NCBI GenBank assembly: GCA_030431255.1
Contig: JAUIJL010000024.1
Location: 62,001-126,000, forward strand
Direction: 5' to 3'
Source: Thermoanaerobaculia bacterium
GTDB taxonomy: Bacteria; Acidobacteriota; Thermoanaerobaculia; Multivoradales; J023
Length of the DNA: 64,000 bases
Position 1 is the stretch's first letter, and each line of letters begins with the position of its first letter. The position numbers were made by a program, and so were the translations under genes. The notes beneath the pieces were generated by a model. It had not been told where the DNA came from. It worked only from the letters and a program-made list of their open reading frames with translations, and made no database searches. Below are positions 35,691 to 45,900 of this stretch, piece by piece.

Positions 35691-36965
35691 ATGAAAAGCA
35701 TCAAACCATTCTGCAAGACCCTAAGTCTCTTAACCCTGGCTCTCGTCGCCGTCGGAGCCCAAGCTGAAACCGCTCGTCTGCTGCCCGTCGCCGACGGCGA
35801 TTTGGTGGCCCCCTCCCTAGGTGCCGTCTCCAAGGCAGGTGTGGCCGTGGCGCCGGGTTTGCCCGGTGTTTCCCGGGAGGCGGTGACGTTTACCTTCCCC
35901 GTGGGCGCTGATACCGCGTTGGCTGCCGCTCCGGCTCCGTACGAAACCCGCAGCCGTGAATACTTCGTCGAGGTGAGCGCCGCCGAGCTGCGTGCGGGTG
36001 CCACCATCTACACCACCGCGCCGAACGCTTTGGTGCGCATAAATCCAGCTGCTTCCGAGCAGCTGAGGGGTGGGGCCGCCGAGCTCGCCGTGGATCCTTC
36101 GTCTCTGGTGATTCGCACCGCGGCCGGTGACCAGCTGCGGGCCGCCGACGCCACCCGCCAATTGGTGGATGCGGAGCAGATGAAAGCCACCGGCGTGCCC
36201 TTCGCCGCCGGCACCACCGCTTTCCGTCTCTCGCCGTCGGTCGGCATCGGCGCTCTGACCGTGGCGGCCCCCGATCTGCGGTCCGACGCCACTTACGCCA
36301 TTCACGTCTTCGATGTGGAGAGTGACGCGGTGCTCTCCCTGCGGGCCGCGGCCATGGACTTCTTCCACGGTCAAGACCTGCGCATTCACGCCCACTTCGA
36401 AGATGCTGCGGGCCGTTTCGCCACCGACCAAGCTCAGGGCTTCGTCACCTCACCGAGCGGTGACGCTTGGCCCGTGAGGTGGACCGCCGGTGAGCACGGC
36501 CTGATGAGCGCCTCGCTGCCCCTCGACGCCGTCCAGGGCGCCGGCCAGGGCCTTTGGGAGCTGCACATGGCCGCCGCCGGTGAGCGCGACGGTCTGACGG
36601 TGATGCGCAATGCCACCACCGCTTTTGCCGTGCACGTGCCCACGGCGGCGCTCAACGGTGACGTTCGCGTGTTGCGCCAACAGGGATTGGCCATCGAGCT
36701 CGGTGTGTCCGTGGCCGAGGCCGGTCGCTATGAGGTGCGCGGAATGATCTTCGGTACCGACGCCTCCGGAGCCTTGGTGCCCTTCGCCGCCGCCCACAGC
36801 GCGAATTGGCTGAACGAGGACGGTCACTTGACCCTCGGCGTCGAAGCCGACTTGCTGCGCCAAGCGGGCGTCCACGCCCCGTTCGAGGTACGCGATCTGC
36901 GCTTGATGGACCAAGGCCGGATGGGTGTGCTGCACCGCCAAGCCCGGGGTCTCGAGATCCGCTGA
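35691..36965 (+). CDS. Secreted DUF4785-like protein
   Basis: About 424 residues with a signal peptide (MKSIKPFCKTLSLLTLALVA, cleavage after AQA). The mature N-terminus (PYETRSREYFVEVSAAELRA, then TAPNALVRINPAA) resembles the DUF4785 family of secreted proteins in Xanthomonadales and Legionella; the rest looks like Ig-like beta-sandwich domains (YAIHVFDVESDAVLSLRAAA, LWELHMAAAGERDGLTV). The frame opens earlier, but the ATG at 35691 follows GGGAG and starts a proper signal peptide. Pairing with the secreted hydrolase suggests a chaperone, inhibitor or co-secreted partner role; this is inference. A bidirectional terminator follows. Confidence 0.65.
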   Translation: MKSIKPFCKTLSLLTLALVAVGAQAETARLLPVADGDLVAPSLGAVSKAGVAVAPGLPGVSREAVTFTFPVGADTALAAAPAPYETRSREYFVEVSAAELRAGATIYTTAPNALVRINPAASEQLRGGAAELAVDPSSLVIRTAAGDQLRAADATRQLVDAEQMKATGVPFAAGTTAFRLSPSVGIGALTVAAPDLRSDATYAIHVFDVESDAVLSLRAAAMDFFHGQDLRIHAHFEDAAGRFATDQAQGFVTSPSGDAWPVRWTAGEHGLMSASLPLDAVQGAGQGLWELHMAAAGERDGLTVMRNATTAFAVHVPTAALNGDVRVLRQQGLAIELGVSVAEAGRYEVRGMIFGTDASGALVPFAAAHSANWLNEDGHLTLGVEADLLRQAGVHAPFEVRDLRLMDQGRMGVLHRQARGLEIR

Positions 36966-37015
36966 TCGCCGGCCCGATCCGTCGGGAGGAGACGTGGGCT
37001 CAGGAAACTGTGGAC

Positions 37016-37055
37016 ACGTAAAAAGGCGAGCTCGAATGAGCTCGCCTTTTTACGT
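37016..37055. terminator. Bidirectional terminator
   Basis: GTAAAAAGGCGAGCTC and its exact complement GAGCTCGCCTTTTTAC form a 16-bp stem with a GAAT loop. A-rich and T-rich flanks make it work for the DUF4785-like gene (plus) and the DUF1573 gene (minus), which converge here. Confidence 0.92.
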
Positions 37056-37090
37056 CCGCCGGTAACGGGCGGACGAGCTGGTCGGGGCGT

Positions 37091-38104
37091 TTATTGAATC
37101 ACGCCCTCGATCGGCAGCTCGAGCACCGGATTCTGGGGATCGGTGGTGTGGAGCTTGACCATGGTGTCGAATTTACCCTTGGGCATTTCCGGGCCGAGGG
37201 TCAGCACCACCGTGAAGCGGTGACCCGGTTGTTTCTTGGAATCGGTCACCTCGGCGCTGATCCCCGGCACTTCCGACTCCACACTGGTCACCTCGATGGT
37301 GTTGGTGATGAAGTTGGTCAAGTGGAAAGACCGACGCAGGGGCAGGGAATCCCCCTGCAGCTTGCCGAAGTCGAGCTCCATGGGCGTGATGTGCTGGCGC
37401 GGGCGGACGAAACCGGAGATCGGAATCTTGACCACTTGCTGACGCGGGTGGTCGGTGATGATTTCGACATATTCCCGCAGGGCGCCGATCGGCGCTTTCT
37501 CGTCGAGCAAGATTTCAACCCGCCATTGGGTGCCTTCTGCTTTGTCGTTCTTCTCTTCTTCCGTCGCTTTGCGATGGCTGACCTTGAGATGGCTGTAAGG
37601 CGATTTGACGTCGACGATTTTCATCTCGTGACCGTCTTCGGCCCACAGGGTCTGGCCGATCGGTTGTACCTTCTCGCCCTGCACGTAAATGTAGCGGGCG
37701 TAGCCGGGGGTGGCGCCGATAAAGGGCTTCACTTTGGCCTTCACCACCAGCTGGAGCTTGGGATTCTCGGGATCATTGGTGAAGACCGCGATCGATTTGC
37801 TGATCGGACCGTTGAAATCGGTGGTGTCGACCCGAGCGTGGATCTTGCCGACTTTGCCGGCTTCGATTTTTTTGTCGAATTGGGCGACCGTGCAGCCGCA
37901 GGCCGGACGGACATCGGTGATTTCGAGGGTACCCGAGCCGTCGTTCTTGATCTCGAACGAGTGCTCGAGCACCTCTCCTCGGGCGACCAGATCGAAATTC
38001 TTGATCGGCTCCAAGGGAGCTGCCTTGGGCGCCTGGGCGAGAACAGGGGCCGCGACACCGAGGCAGAGCGCTAAAGCGAAGAGGTGGGACATACGACGTA
38101 TCAC
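37091..38104 (-). CDS. Secreted DUF1573 domain protein
   Basis: About 337 residues. A signal peptide (MSHLFALALCLGVAAPVLA) leads to a DUF1573 domain with FDLVARGEVLEHSFEIKND and ITDVRPACGCTVAQFDKK; the paired CGC is the hallmark. This ASH/immunoglobulin-like fold is followed by one or two further beta-sandwich repeats to the C-terminus. Function unknown, periplasmic or surface. I choose the GTG at 38104 because AAGGAG sits 6-7 bases before it; an ATG at 38119 would place that ribosome-binding site inside the coding region. The gene is divergent from mpl. Confidence 0.85.
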   Translation of the reverse strand: MIRRMSHLFALALCLGVAAPVLAQAPKAAPLEPIKNFDLVARGEVLEHSFEIKNDGSGTLEITDVRPACGCTVAQFDKKIEAGKVGKIHARVDTTDFNGPISKSIAVFTNDPENPKLQLVVKAKVKPFIGATPGYARYIYVQGEKVQPIGQTLWAEDGHEMKIVDVKSPYSHLKVSHRKATEEEKNDKAEGTQWRVEILLDEKAPIGALREYVEIITDHPRQQVVKIPISGFVRPRQHITPMELDFGKLQGDSLPLRRSFHLTNFITNTIEVTSVESEVPGISAEVTDSKKQPGHRFTVVLTLGPEMPKGKFDTMVKLHTTDPQNPVLELPIEGVIQ

Positions 38105-38213
38105 AGGAAACTCCTTCATCTACTAAGGCTGACTGGGATGGGTGCCGGGCCACGGCTCCGGAGAGGATGGTCGGATAGAGTGGCAAGTCGACTACTTCGA
38201 ACCGGCATGGAAA

Positions 38214-38222
38214 TGCTAACCT
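38214..38222 (+). promoter_or_regulatory. Extended -10 promoter candidate for mpl
   Basis: TGCTAACCT is identical to the motif at 34663 and lies 75 bp before the likely mpl start. No clear -35 is present. Confidence 0.4.
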
Positions 38223-38296
38223 CACAGCGTCGGTGCCGTCAGCGTAGGCCCGGTAAAATACGAGTAAAAGCGGCCAAGATCAGGGGTTATGGGCGA

Positions 38297-39733
38297 TTGA
38301 GCGACAATAGCTTGGATATTTATTTGATCGCCATCGGCGGCACCGGCATGGCGCCTTTGGCCTGTTTGCTGAAGGATTTGGGACACCACGTTCGGGGGGT
38401 CGACGGCCCGCTCTACCCGCCCATGTCGACCCTTTTGGAATCGGCCGGCATCGAGCCCCTCGAAGGCTATGAGGCTTTTCACCTCAAAGCCGAGCCCCGT
38501 CCGGATCTGGTGATCGTCGGCAACGCGGTGCCGAAAATCAATCCCGAGGTGCGGCAGGCGGAAGAGCTCGACCTGCCGCGCTTGTCGATGCCCCAGGCAC
38601 TGTCGCGGTTCTTGTTGACCGATCGCAAGCCGCTGGTGGTCTCCGGCACCCACGGCAAGACCACCACCACCTCCATGGCCGCATGGGTCTATCACCGGGC
38701 GGGGCAAGAGCCCGGCTATTTGGTCGGCGGGATCCCGATGAACCTTTCGCAGAGCTTCCGGATCGGATCCGGTCCGAGGTTCATCGTCGAAGGCGACGAA
38801 TACAACGCCGCCTACTTCGATCGCGGTCCAAAATTTCTCCACTATCAGCCCCACACCCTCATTCTGACCAGCGTCGAATACGACCACGCCGACCTTTATC
38901 CCACTCACGAGACGCTGCTCGAGGCCTATCGCAAATTGGTAGCCCTGCTGCCCGAAGACGGTCTCTTGGTGGCATTCGGCGATGACGATCAAGTGCGGGA
39001 AATCTCCCAAGGCGCCGCCTGTAAGACGGTCTTCTTCGGGTTGGACCCTGAGAACGACGTGTCTCCCATCGACCTGGAAGGCGCGGCCGACGGCAGCCGG
39101 TTCCATCTCGAGGACGGTGAGGGCGGCCGGGTCGAGCTGTGCTTGCAAGTCCCGGGGGAGCACAATTTGACCAACGCGTTGGCGGTATGGGCCGCTGCTC
39201 GACACGACGGAATTCCCGCCGCGACCGTGGCCGAGGCCCTCGGCTCGTTCGCCGGAAGCAAGCGCCGGTTGGAGGAAATCGGCGAGGTCGACGAGGTCGT
39301 GGTGGTCGATGATTTCGCGCACCATCCCACGGCGGTCGAGAAGTCTCTGCAAGGTTTGCGGCAAAGATATCCGGGCCGTCGGATCGTGGCCCTCTTTGAG
39401 CCCAGAAGCCTGACCGCGGGCCGCTCGTTCTTCCACAGCGCCTACCGCAAGAGCTTCAAGGGTGCGGACGTGGTGTTCTTCGCGCCCATTTTCCACGCCG
39501 GACGTCTGGGGAAAGACGATCGGTTGAATCTCAATCGATTGGTCGACGGCTTACGCCTCGCGGGTGTCGACGCCCACGCCTACGGTCGGATAGACGACCT
39601 GAAATCGGAGGCCTTGAACGAGGCTCGACCCGGAGATGTGTTGGTCACCATGTCGTCGGGTTCTTTTGAGGGGCTCGCCCAGCGCTTGCTCGCGGCGCTG
39701 CAGGAACGAAAGCGCACGGATTTGGCACCATAG
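38297..39733 (+). CDS. mpl: UDP-N-acetylmuramate:tripeptide ligase Mpl
   Basis: About 478 residues. Mpl recycles peptidoglycan by joining murein tripeptide to UDP-MurNAc in the cytoplasm. It is a Mur-ligase: IYLIAIGGTGMAPLACLLKD at the N-terminus, P-loop SGTHGKTTTTSMAAWV, EGDEYNAAYFDRGPKFLHYQ (typical of Mpl rather than MurC), GEHNLTNALAV and VVDDFAHHPTAV. The frame is open upstream, but the family N-terminus fits a TTG start at 38297 (or 38312); GGGG precedes it. The enzyme makes sense only in a cell that recycles cell wall, consistent with a diderm. Confidence 0.93.
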   Translation: MSDNSLDIYLIAIGGTGMAPLACLLKDLGHHVRGVDGPLYPPMSTLLESAGIEPLEGYEAFHLKAEPRPDLVIVGNAVPKINPEVRQAEELDLPRLSMPQALSRFLLTDRKPLVVSGTHGKTTTTSMAAWVYHRAGQEPGYLVGGIPMNLSQSFRIGSGPRFIVEGDEYNAAYFDRGPKFLHYQPHTLILTSVEYDHADLYPTHETLLEAYRKLVALLPEDGLLVAFGDDDQVREISQGAACKTVFFGLDPENDVSPIDLEGAADGSRFHLEDGEGGRVELCLQVPGEHNLTNALAVWAAARHDGIPAATVAEALGSFAGSKRRLEEIGEVDEVVVVDDFAHHPTAVEKSLQGLRQRYPGRRIVALFEPRSLTAGRSFFHSAYRKSFKGADVVFFAPIFHAGRLGKDDRLNLNRLVDGLRLAGVDAHAYGRIDDLKSEALNEARPGDVLVTMSSGSFEGLAQRLLAALQERKRTDLAP

Positions 39734-39764
39734 AGCAAAGCAACGCTCGGTCTTGCGTGTGTTT

Positions 39765-39773
39765 TGCTAACAT
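39765..39773 (+). promoter_or_regulatory. Extended -10 promoter candidate for the Pro/Ala-rich TPR gene
   Basis: TGCTAACAT follows the TGN-TANNNT pattern, 179 bp upstream of the start codon. It shares TGCTAAC with the sites at 34663 and 38214. Confidence 0.35.
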
Positions 39774-39951
39774 AGCCGACCAAGCATGAATGGACGATCT
39801 AAGCGGTTCGACCGGAGATCGAGCACTCCGGCAAAACAATGCCCCCGGCCGCGGACGCGCCGATCCAGAAACGGCCGCCGGTACCTTCTCACCACGCCAA
39901 CGGAGGGTGGTCAGCCCGCAACCAACACCCGGGTAGCCACACAAGAACAGC

Positions 39952-42237
39952 ATGGCTGAATTCGACGATCTCGACGGGCTCGACGATTTAGGCGATCTGG
40001 AAGAGATCTCCTTCGACGACACCAATCCCGTGCTCTCGGACCCTCTCCTGGACGATCCCCTGCCGGGGGCGCCCCAGCCGGCCGCGCCCCAGCCGATGGC
40101 TGCCACGCCGATGGCGGCTCCGCCGGGGGCGGCCCCGCCTCCGACCGGAGGATTGGGAGCGGTGATCTACGACCTGATTTCCAAGCGCAACTATCAGCAG
40201 GTCATCCAGATCGCGGAAAGTCAGAAGAGCGCCATTGAGCAAGATCCCCAGGCCAAGGCCTTGGTGGAGAATGCGAAGACCCAGCTGCAACAAGAGGCGC
40301 AGCTCAAGAGTTATGTCGAGGGCGCGCGCCAGGCCGTGGCGGCGGGTCAAGCTCCCCAAGCAGAGGCCTTCATGGCCAAGGCTCGCGAAATCGATCCCGG
40401 GCATCCTGATATTCAAGCGTTCGATGCTTCGTCCCAGCCGGCCACACCTCAGCCGGCCACACCTCAGCCGGCCGCACCTCAGCCGGCCGCACCTCCAGCG
40501 GATTTTGCGATGCCCGCTCCGGCGGCTCCTCAGGCGGAGCCGGATCTTCTGAGCTTTGATGAGCCGCCCCTCACTTTAGACGAGCCCAGCTTCGAGCTGA
40601 GCGGCTCGCTTCCGGATTTGGATCTCCCCGCCCCTGAGCCGGTGGCACCTCAGCCGGCCGCTCCCGCACCGGCGGCAGATTTTGCGATGCCCGCGCCGGC
40701 GCCTCAGCCGGCCGCACCGGCGGATTTCGCGATGCCTGCGCCTGCGCCCGCCGCGCCCGCACCAGCGGCGGATTTCGCCATGCCTGCGCCGGGGGCGCCT
40801 GAGCCGATGGCGGCCCCTCCAGCGGCGCCCTTTCCGGAGCCGTCCTTCGACGGTGGAGATTTCGGAGACCTTTCACTCGATCCAGGCACACTTCCCGAGG
40901 GATTTGAGCCTGCGGGTTTGGACGCGCCGGCGCCCATGGCCCCTGGACCGGATCCGGGTGTGGAAGGGCACGACCGGATCCCGGCTCTTATTGAAGAAGG
41001 GCAGGCCCAATTCCAACAAGGGCAATATCAAGCCGCCATCGACACCTGGTCGCGGATATTCTTGATCGACATCGATCATGCCCAGGCCTCTCAGCTGATC
41101 GAGCAGGCGCAGAACAAAAAGGCCGAGCTGGAGCGTCAGGCGGAAGAGCTCTTCCACAGCGCCCTTGAGCAAATCGAGCTGAAACAGCTCGAGGAAGCCA
41201 AACAAAGCCTCGCCAGAGCCTTAGAGCTTCAGCCCTCCCACACCACCGCCAGAGAGTATCTGGACCAGCTCAATGCAGGCCAAGTGCCGACGATTTCGCT
41301 GTCGTCCGGCACCGGGGAGCTCGACCTACTGGATGACGGCGGGCTCGGTGCCTTCGATGGCTCGGATCTCGCTGCGGCCTCGGGAATCGATACCGGTCAG
41401 AGCATGGAGGCCGCGGTGGCCCGTGATCGGGTGGTGGTGGTCAAGAAAACCGATCGCAAGCTGATCGGTATCGCCGCGGTCGTCGGTTTGTTGGTTTTGG
41501 GTGGAGGCGGATTCCTCGCGCTCAAATGGAACGACCTCTTCCCCAACACGTCGAAACCCAAGGAGTCCGCTCGGCAGATGGACCCGATCGATCGAGCCAC
41601 GAAGATGTTCGAGGCCGGGAAAATCGAGAACGCCGTGCTCTTGTTGGAGAAAATCTCCGCCGAGGAGGAGGGTTTCGCTGAAGCCCAGGCTCTCATCGCT
41701 CAGTGGCGGACCCAGCTCGAAGCGGCGGCCAAACCCCAAGATACCGGGCCTTCACCGGAAATGGTGGCGCGTAGGAACCTTCTGCTCAGAGCCGCTCGCG
41801 ATGCCGCGCAAAAACAAGAGTACATTCGAGCCCGAAAGTATTTCGATCGGGCCAATAAGATTTCTCCCCTGGAGTCGGACGATCTGGCCGTGCTGCGGGA
41901 ATGTAATTACCAACTCGAATCCCTTGAGCCGCGGATCGCGGAATTCGCCGAAGGTAAATATGCTCAAGTGTTGCCGCAGCTTTGGCGATTGCGAGAAGAC
42001 TCGCCGGACGACCCGAACATCAAATTGCTGATGGTCGATTCTTATTACAACCTGGCCCTCACCGATTTACAGCGCGGAAATCCCAAGGGTGCGGCGAGCA
42101 AATTGGCCGACGCGTTGGAAATCGAGCCCGACAACGAGGAGCTCATTCGAATGCGCCTCTTTGCTGAAACCTACAGCAGTAGATCTCAAGATTTGCTCTA
42201 TCGCATTTACGTCAAATACCTTCCGTCGAGGTCCTAG
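39952..42237 (+). CDS. Pro/Ala-rich TPR membrane protein
   Basis: A 761-residue protein with an acidic N-terminus (FDDLDGLDDLGDLEEISFDD), a short helical repeat (about 65-150), a low-complexity region (about 160-330) built from repeated Ala/Pro motifs such as APQPAAP and ADFAMPAP, TPR-like helices (about 340-430), a single membrane helix (about 503-525, IGIAAVVGLLVLGGGGFLAL) and C-terminal TPRs (about 545-760). This resembles adaptor proteins of myxobacterial type, but I cannot assign a function. The low-complexity region probably acts as a flexible spacer. The RDD gene follows by 29 bp. Confidence 0.8.
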   Translation: MAEFDDLDGLDDLGDLEEISFDDTNPVLSDPLLDDPLPGAPQPAAPQPMAATPMAAPPGAAPPPTGGLGAVIYDLISKRNYQQVIQIAESQKSAIEQDPQAKALVENAKTQLQQEAQLKSYVEGARQAVAAGQAPQAEAFMAKAREIDPGHPDIQAFDASSQPATPQPATPQPAAPQPAAPPADFAMPAPAAPQAEPDLLSFDEPPLTLDEPSFELSGSLPDLDLPAPEPVAPQPAAPAPAADFAMPAPAPQPAAPADFAMPAPAPAAPAPAADFAMPAPGAPEPMAAPPAAPFPEPSFDGGDFGDLSLDPGTLPEGFEPAGLDAPAPMAPGPDPGVEGHDRIPALIEEGQAQFQQGQYQAAIDTWSRIFLIDIDHAQASQLIEQAQNKKAELERQAEELFHSALEQIELKQLEEAKQSLARALELQPSHTTAREYLDQLNAGQVPTISLSSGTGELDLLDDGGLGAFDGSDLAAASGIDTGQSMEAAVARDRVVVVKKTDRKLIGIAAVVGLLVLGGGGFLALKWNDLFPNTSKPKESARQMDPIDRATKMFEAGKIENAVLLLEKISAEEEGFAEAQALIAQWRTQLEAAAKPQDTGPSPEMVARRNLLLRAARDAAQKQEYIRARKYFDRANKISPLESDDLAVLRECNYQLESLEPRIAEFAEGKYAQVLPQLWRLREDSPDDPNIKLLMVDSYYNLALTDLQRGNPKGAASKLADALEIEPDNEELIRMRLFAETYSSRSQDLLYRIYVKYLPSRS

Positions 42238-42266
42238 TAGATCAGGAGTCCCGAGGTGCGATCTTC

Positions 42267-42941
42267 ATGAGCAAGCGCCGGAAGTCGGCGGAACCGGAGC
42301 TGCCCTTATTCGATCTTCCTCTCCAGGCAGAGGACGCAGCGGATTCGCTGCCGCTGGAGATCGATCCGGAACCGGTTCCCGCCGCCCCCAGAGCCCCAAA
42401 ACCGAAATCCACACGACAGGCCGCTAAATCTCAGCCCGCTCCGGCGCCGGCCGCGCCCCTTCTGTTCTCGGAAGAGGAGCTGGCGGGAGCCCAGATCGCT
42501 CACTCGGAGCCGGTCGTCGACGAGCAGGCCGAGGTCGTGGCCGCGGACGACGAGCTACCTCTCGTTCAGGATCGCCTCCTCGGGGGGTTGGCCGACGTCA
42601 CGATTCATCTCGCGACTTTGGGATCCATGATCGTGGCGGTCCAGCTGATGGGGGTGCCGGTCGCTTTATCCGATTGGCCGGCCTTCGCCGGGTTGACCTT
42701 GATCTTCTCGTTCCTATACACGGTGGTGCCCCTGGCGTTTTGGGGTCATACCCCTGGCATGGCCTGGGTCGGCCATTCCGCCCGCTCAGAGTCCGACGAG
42801 CCCCTTTCCTTTCCCCAAACCGCCATGCGCTGGCTGGGCTCTCTCTTCACGGTGCTCTTGCTCGGCTTACCCCTGCTGCTCGGATTGGGCGGTCGCTCGT
42901 TGGCGGACCGCGTCAGCGACTCGAAGACTCTCCAGCTATAG
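42267..42941 (+). CDS. RDD-family membrane protein
   Basis: A 224-residue protein with a cytoplasmic Pro/Ala/Glu-rich N-terminus (1-105) and an RDD-like domain (about 108-215): DRLLGGLADVTIHLATLGSM, a second helix SDWPAFAGLTLIFSFLYTVV, FWGHTPGMAWVG, then a third helix LGSLFTVLLLGLPLLLGLGG. RDD proteins are small polytopic membrane proteins, sometimes linked to ion transport; function is unproven for most. The Pro/Ala-rich N-terminus echoes that of the neighbouring TPR protein, with which it is probably co-transcribed. It ends 9 bp before the stop of the convergent ATPase gene. Confidence 0.85.
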   Translation: MSKRRKSAEPELPLFDLPLQAEDAADSLPLEIDPEPVPAAPRAPKPKSTRQAAKSQPAPAPAAPLLFSEEELAGAQIAHSEPVVDEQAEVVAADDELPLVQDRLLGGLADVTIHLATLGSMIVAVQLMGVPVALSDWPAFAGLTLIFSFLYTVVPLAFWGHTPGMAWVGHSARSESDEPLSFPQTAMRWLGSLFTVLLLGLPLLLGLGGRSLADRVSDSKTLQL

Positions 42942-42950
42942 CGTGCCGAA

Positions 42951-45900
42951 TCAGAGCAGATCTTCTACCTTTACCGTCAGCACCGGCAGGGAGATGTGGT
43001 GCTGGGCCGCCCGGTTCAGAATGTCTTGATGCTCCTTGACCTGGTAGAGGTAGGCGTGGCGACGCTCGGGTTTGAGGTAGTTCGTTTTACGCATCAGCTC
43101 TTGGTATGCGCGGCGTAGGTAGGGCATGGGGTCGGGGGCGGGTAGGTCGTGGTTTTTCAACCACAGAAAACCGCGGTAGAGCCGGTAGTAGAGCTGCTCT
43201 CCCCGCGGCGGAAACTCGAGATTCTCCAACAGGCCGCGGAGCTCGGCTCCGTGCACTTGGAGGGCATCCGGATCCGCTTGTTGGATCGCGAGCTCCACCA
43301 ACCACGAACGACCTTCCGCCAGCTCTTGCTCGGCGTCGTGTTTGCCGTGGATCTGAAGCGCCTGATGGAGGTGCTCTTTGGCCGCTTTCAAATCGTTCTG
43401 CTTGAGCAAGACCCGACCGAGGAAGAGCTCGACGTCACCGAGCAGCGAGATTTCCTCGGTGAGGCTGAGCTGGAAGTGGGCCTTGCGCACCTCCTCCAAG
43501 GCGTTCGGGAGTTGGTTCAAGGCCAGCAGATTCTTCGCCACTTGGAGACGTGCCGCCGCCTCGTCCACCTTGTTCGGACGGTCCTCCCGCGCCTCGAGGG
43601 CCGCTCGAAGGGGTTTGGTGGCACGGGTGATCTCGCCCAGCTGTCCGAGAGCTTGTCCCTTGCCCAAATAAACGACGCTGAGATCCAAAGGCTCGGCACC
43701 CGCCATCTTCAGAGTCTCTTCGGCTTGGTCGAAGTAGTCCATGGCCGTGGAGTAGTCGCCCTCGGTCAGCGCGACGTATCCGAGGGCAGAGAGGGAGTCG
43801 CCCAGGGGTTTGTGCAGCCCGGTTTGGCGTCTGACCTCCGCGGCTGCTCGATGCAGCTCTCGGGCCTCTTCGATCTTTTTCTGCTGCAGAGCAATATTGC
43901 CCAGATAGTAGCGGCAGGTGGCGCCCAAGGCGGTCGTGCCGGTTCGGTCCACCACCGACAACAGCTGGCGAAAGACCTGATTCGCCTCCTCGTATCTTTG
44001 CTCCCTCTGCAAGAGCGCGCCGAGTCGGATAAAGAGAGTGGCTCGGCGTTGTTGCCCGAGCCCCTCGGAGGCGGAGAGCGCCTCCCTCAATCCGCTTTCC
44101 GCCTGTCGATAGTCGCCCCGCTCCATGGACAGCTCCGATTGCAAGGCGACCATGGGCACCCATTTTTGGCCGTCGCCCCGTGCCAGATCCACGGCGCGAT
44201 CCAGCTCCTTCTCGAGCTCTCCCAGCTTGCCCAATCGACGTGCCAGCGGCAGCAAGGCCCATAGAATCTGCAATTCGGTTTTTCGATCCGCGCCCCGCTC
44301 CGTGGCTTCCTTATGCTCGCGCCAGAGAGCAAAGAAAACCTCCTCGCGGGTCGACACCACCCCGGTCGAGGTGCGGGAGAATTCGAGCAGGGGAGGTAAA
44401 GCCTCCGGCGACCCGGCCATCAATCGGTAGGCGCTCCACTTCACCTCGTCTCGAACGCTGCCCGCCAACACCGAGCCCAGGGCATGTCGCAGCTCGCCTC
44501 GCCCTTCATCGGACACGGTTTGGTGCAGCGCGTGAGCCAGGGCCGGCACCACGAATCGAACCCGTGGACCCTCTTGTTGTCTGCTGCCTCGGGGGGCAGG
44601 GCCGGCGTCGAGCTCCAGCCAGCCGGCCTCCAAGAAGGGCAGATACCAATGGCTCTCGACGTCAGCGTTGAAACGCTGGGCAGCGAGGGCGACGTGGCCC
44701 GGATCGATCGCCTGGTCGGCCAAGGCCAACATTCTGACCGCCAACGAGGCCCCCAACCGCTCCGCCTCCGCCGCCGCGTGTCGCACCAAGCGTTCCGATG
44801 CCTCGTAGCCTTGGTTGTCTTTGCCGGCGAAGAAGTAGCTGCCGTAAACACTGCGCAACTTGTTTTGGTGCAGTAGGCGGATGATTCCTTCCTCGAATGC
44901 GAAAGGATATCCGGCCGCGGCGCGAAAGAAACGGCGGCTGACCGCTTCGCCGAGCTCAATGTTTTGGATGAGCTCACCGAAAAGCTCTTGCATTTCCGAT
45001 TCCGACATCGCCGGCACCTGCACGAGTGGCAGAGGATCCAAGGCCGGAGACGCCGAGCTCGGACCCGCGCTACGGCCGATCAGCACCAGGCTGCAGGCTT
45101 GGCGGAATCGGCGGCTGTCCGCCAGATGCAACAACAGCTCCTGATCGGCGGCGCCGGCGACCTGGACATCGTCGATCACCACCGTCGGCGGGGCGCCGAG
45201 ACGCAGCTCCGCCACCTCCGCGGCGGTGCAAAGCCAATCCACTCGGCCTTCGAAAGAGAGCGTGCCGAGCCGACTACTGTCCGGTGCCTCGCGGTCTGTT
45301 CCGCCGCTACAGGCGCCGAGGGCCGTCGCCAGACCGAGGCCGAGCTCGTCGGTTCCCAGGGGCCGACGTCCGAGCCCGAGCCATTGCTTTTGCCCCTGCA
45401 ATCCCTTCCAGGTGGCGGCGGTCTTGCCCGATCCCAGAGGTCCCTCCACTCTCAGAATCGGCTGCTGAAATCCTTCCCTCAGCTGAGCTTCGACGTCCGG
45501 GCGAGAGACTCGTCCCTGGCGTCCGAGCAGGGTACGGTTGTGCCACGGCACCACTTCGGCGACTCGCCCGAGAACTTCAAAAATTGGAATGCGTCGTCCG
45601 GAGGGAGCTGCCCAGAGGTTCTCCGTGCCGAGGTGGAAGCGCCCTTCCAACCACGAAGCCACGTATCCGGTGACGAAGATGCCGCCGGCCTCGAGCTTCG
45701 GGTCCGAACGATCCAAATCTTCGAACAGCTGATTCGGCACGATCTCCGGGGCGTTGTCGGAGAGCAGCAAATTGCCGGGAAAAATGAGCATGCCGGGGAT
45801 TTGTCCCCACTCCGGCTCGGGCACTCGGGCTCGAAGGTCGAAGGCTAGGCCGAGGGCGATCTCGAAAACCTCTGCCCGACCTTGCAAGGGATGGACGCCG

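Noticed and set aside
38222-39496. Minus-strand open frame of 424 codons opposite mpl
   Set aside because: Antisense shadow of a conserved Mur ligase; no protein-like hydrophobic pattern.
43149-44264. Plus-strand open frame of 371 codons within the ATPase-TPR gene region
   Set aside because: It mirrors the TPR repeats of the real minus-strand gene and has no start signal.
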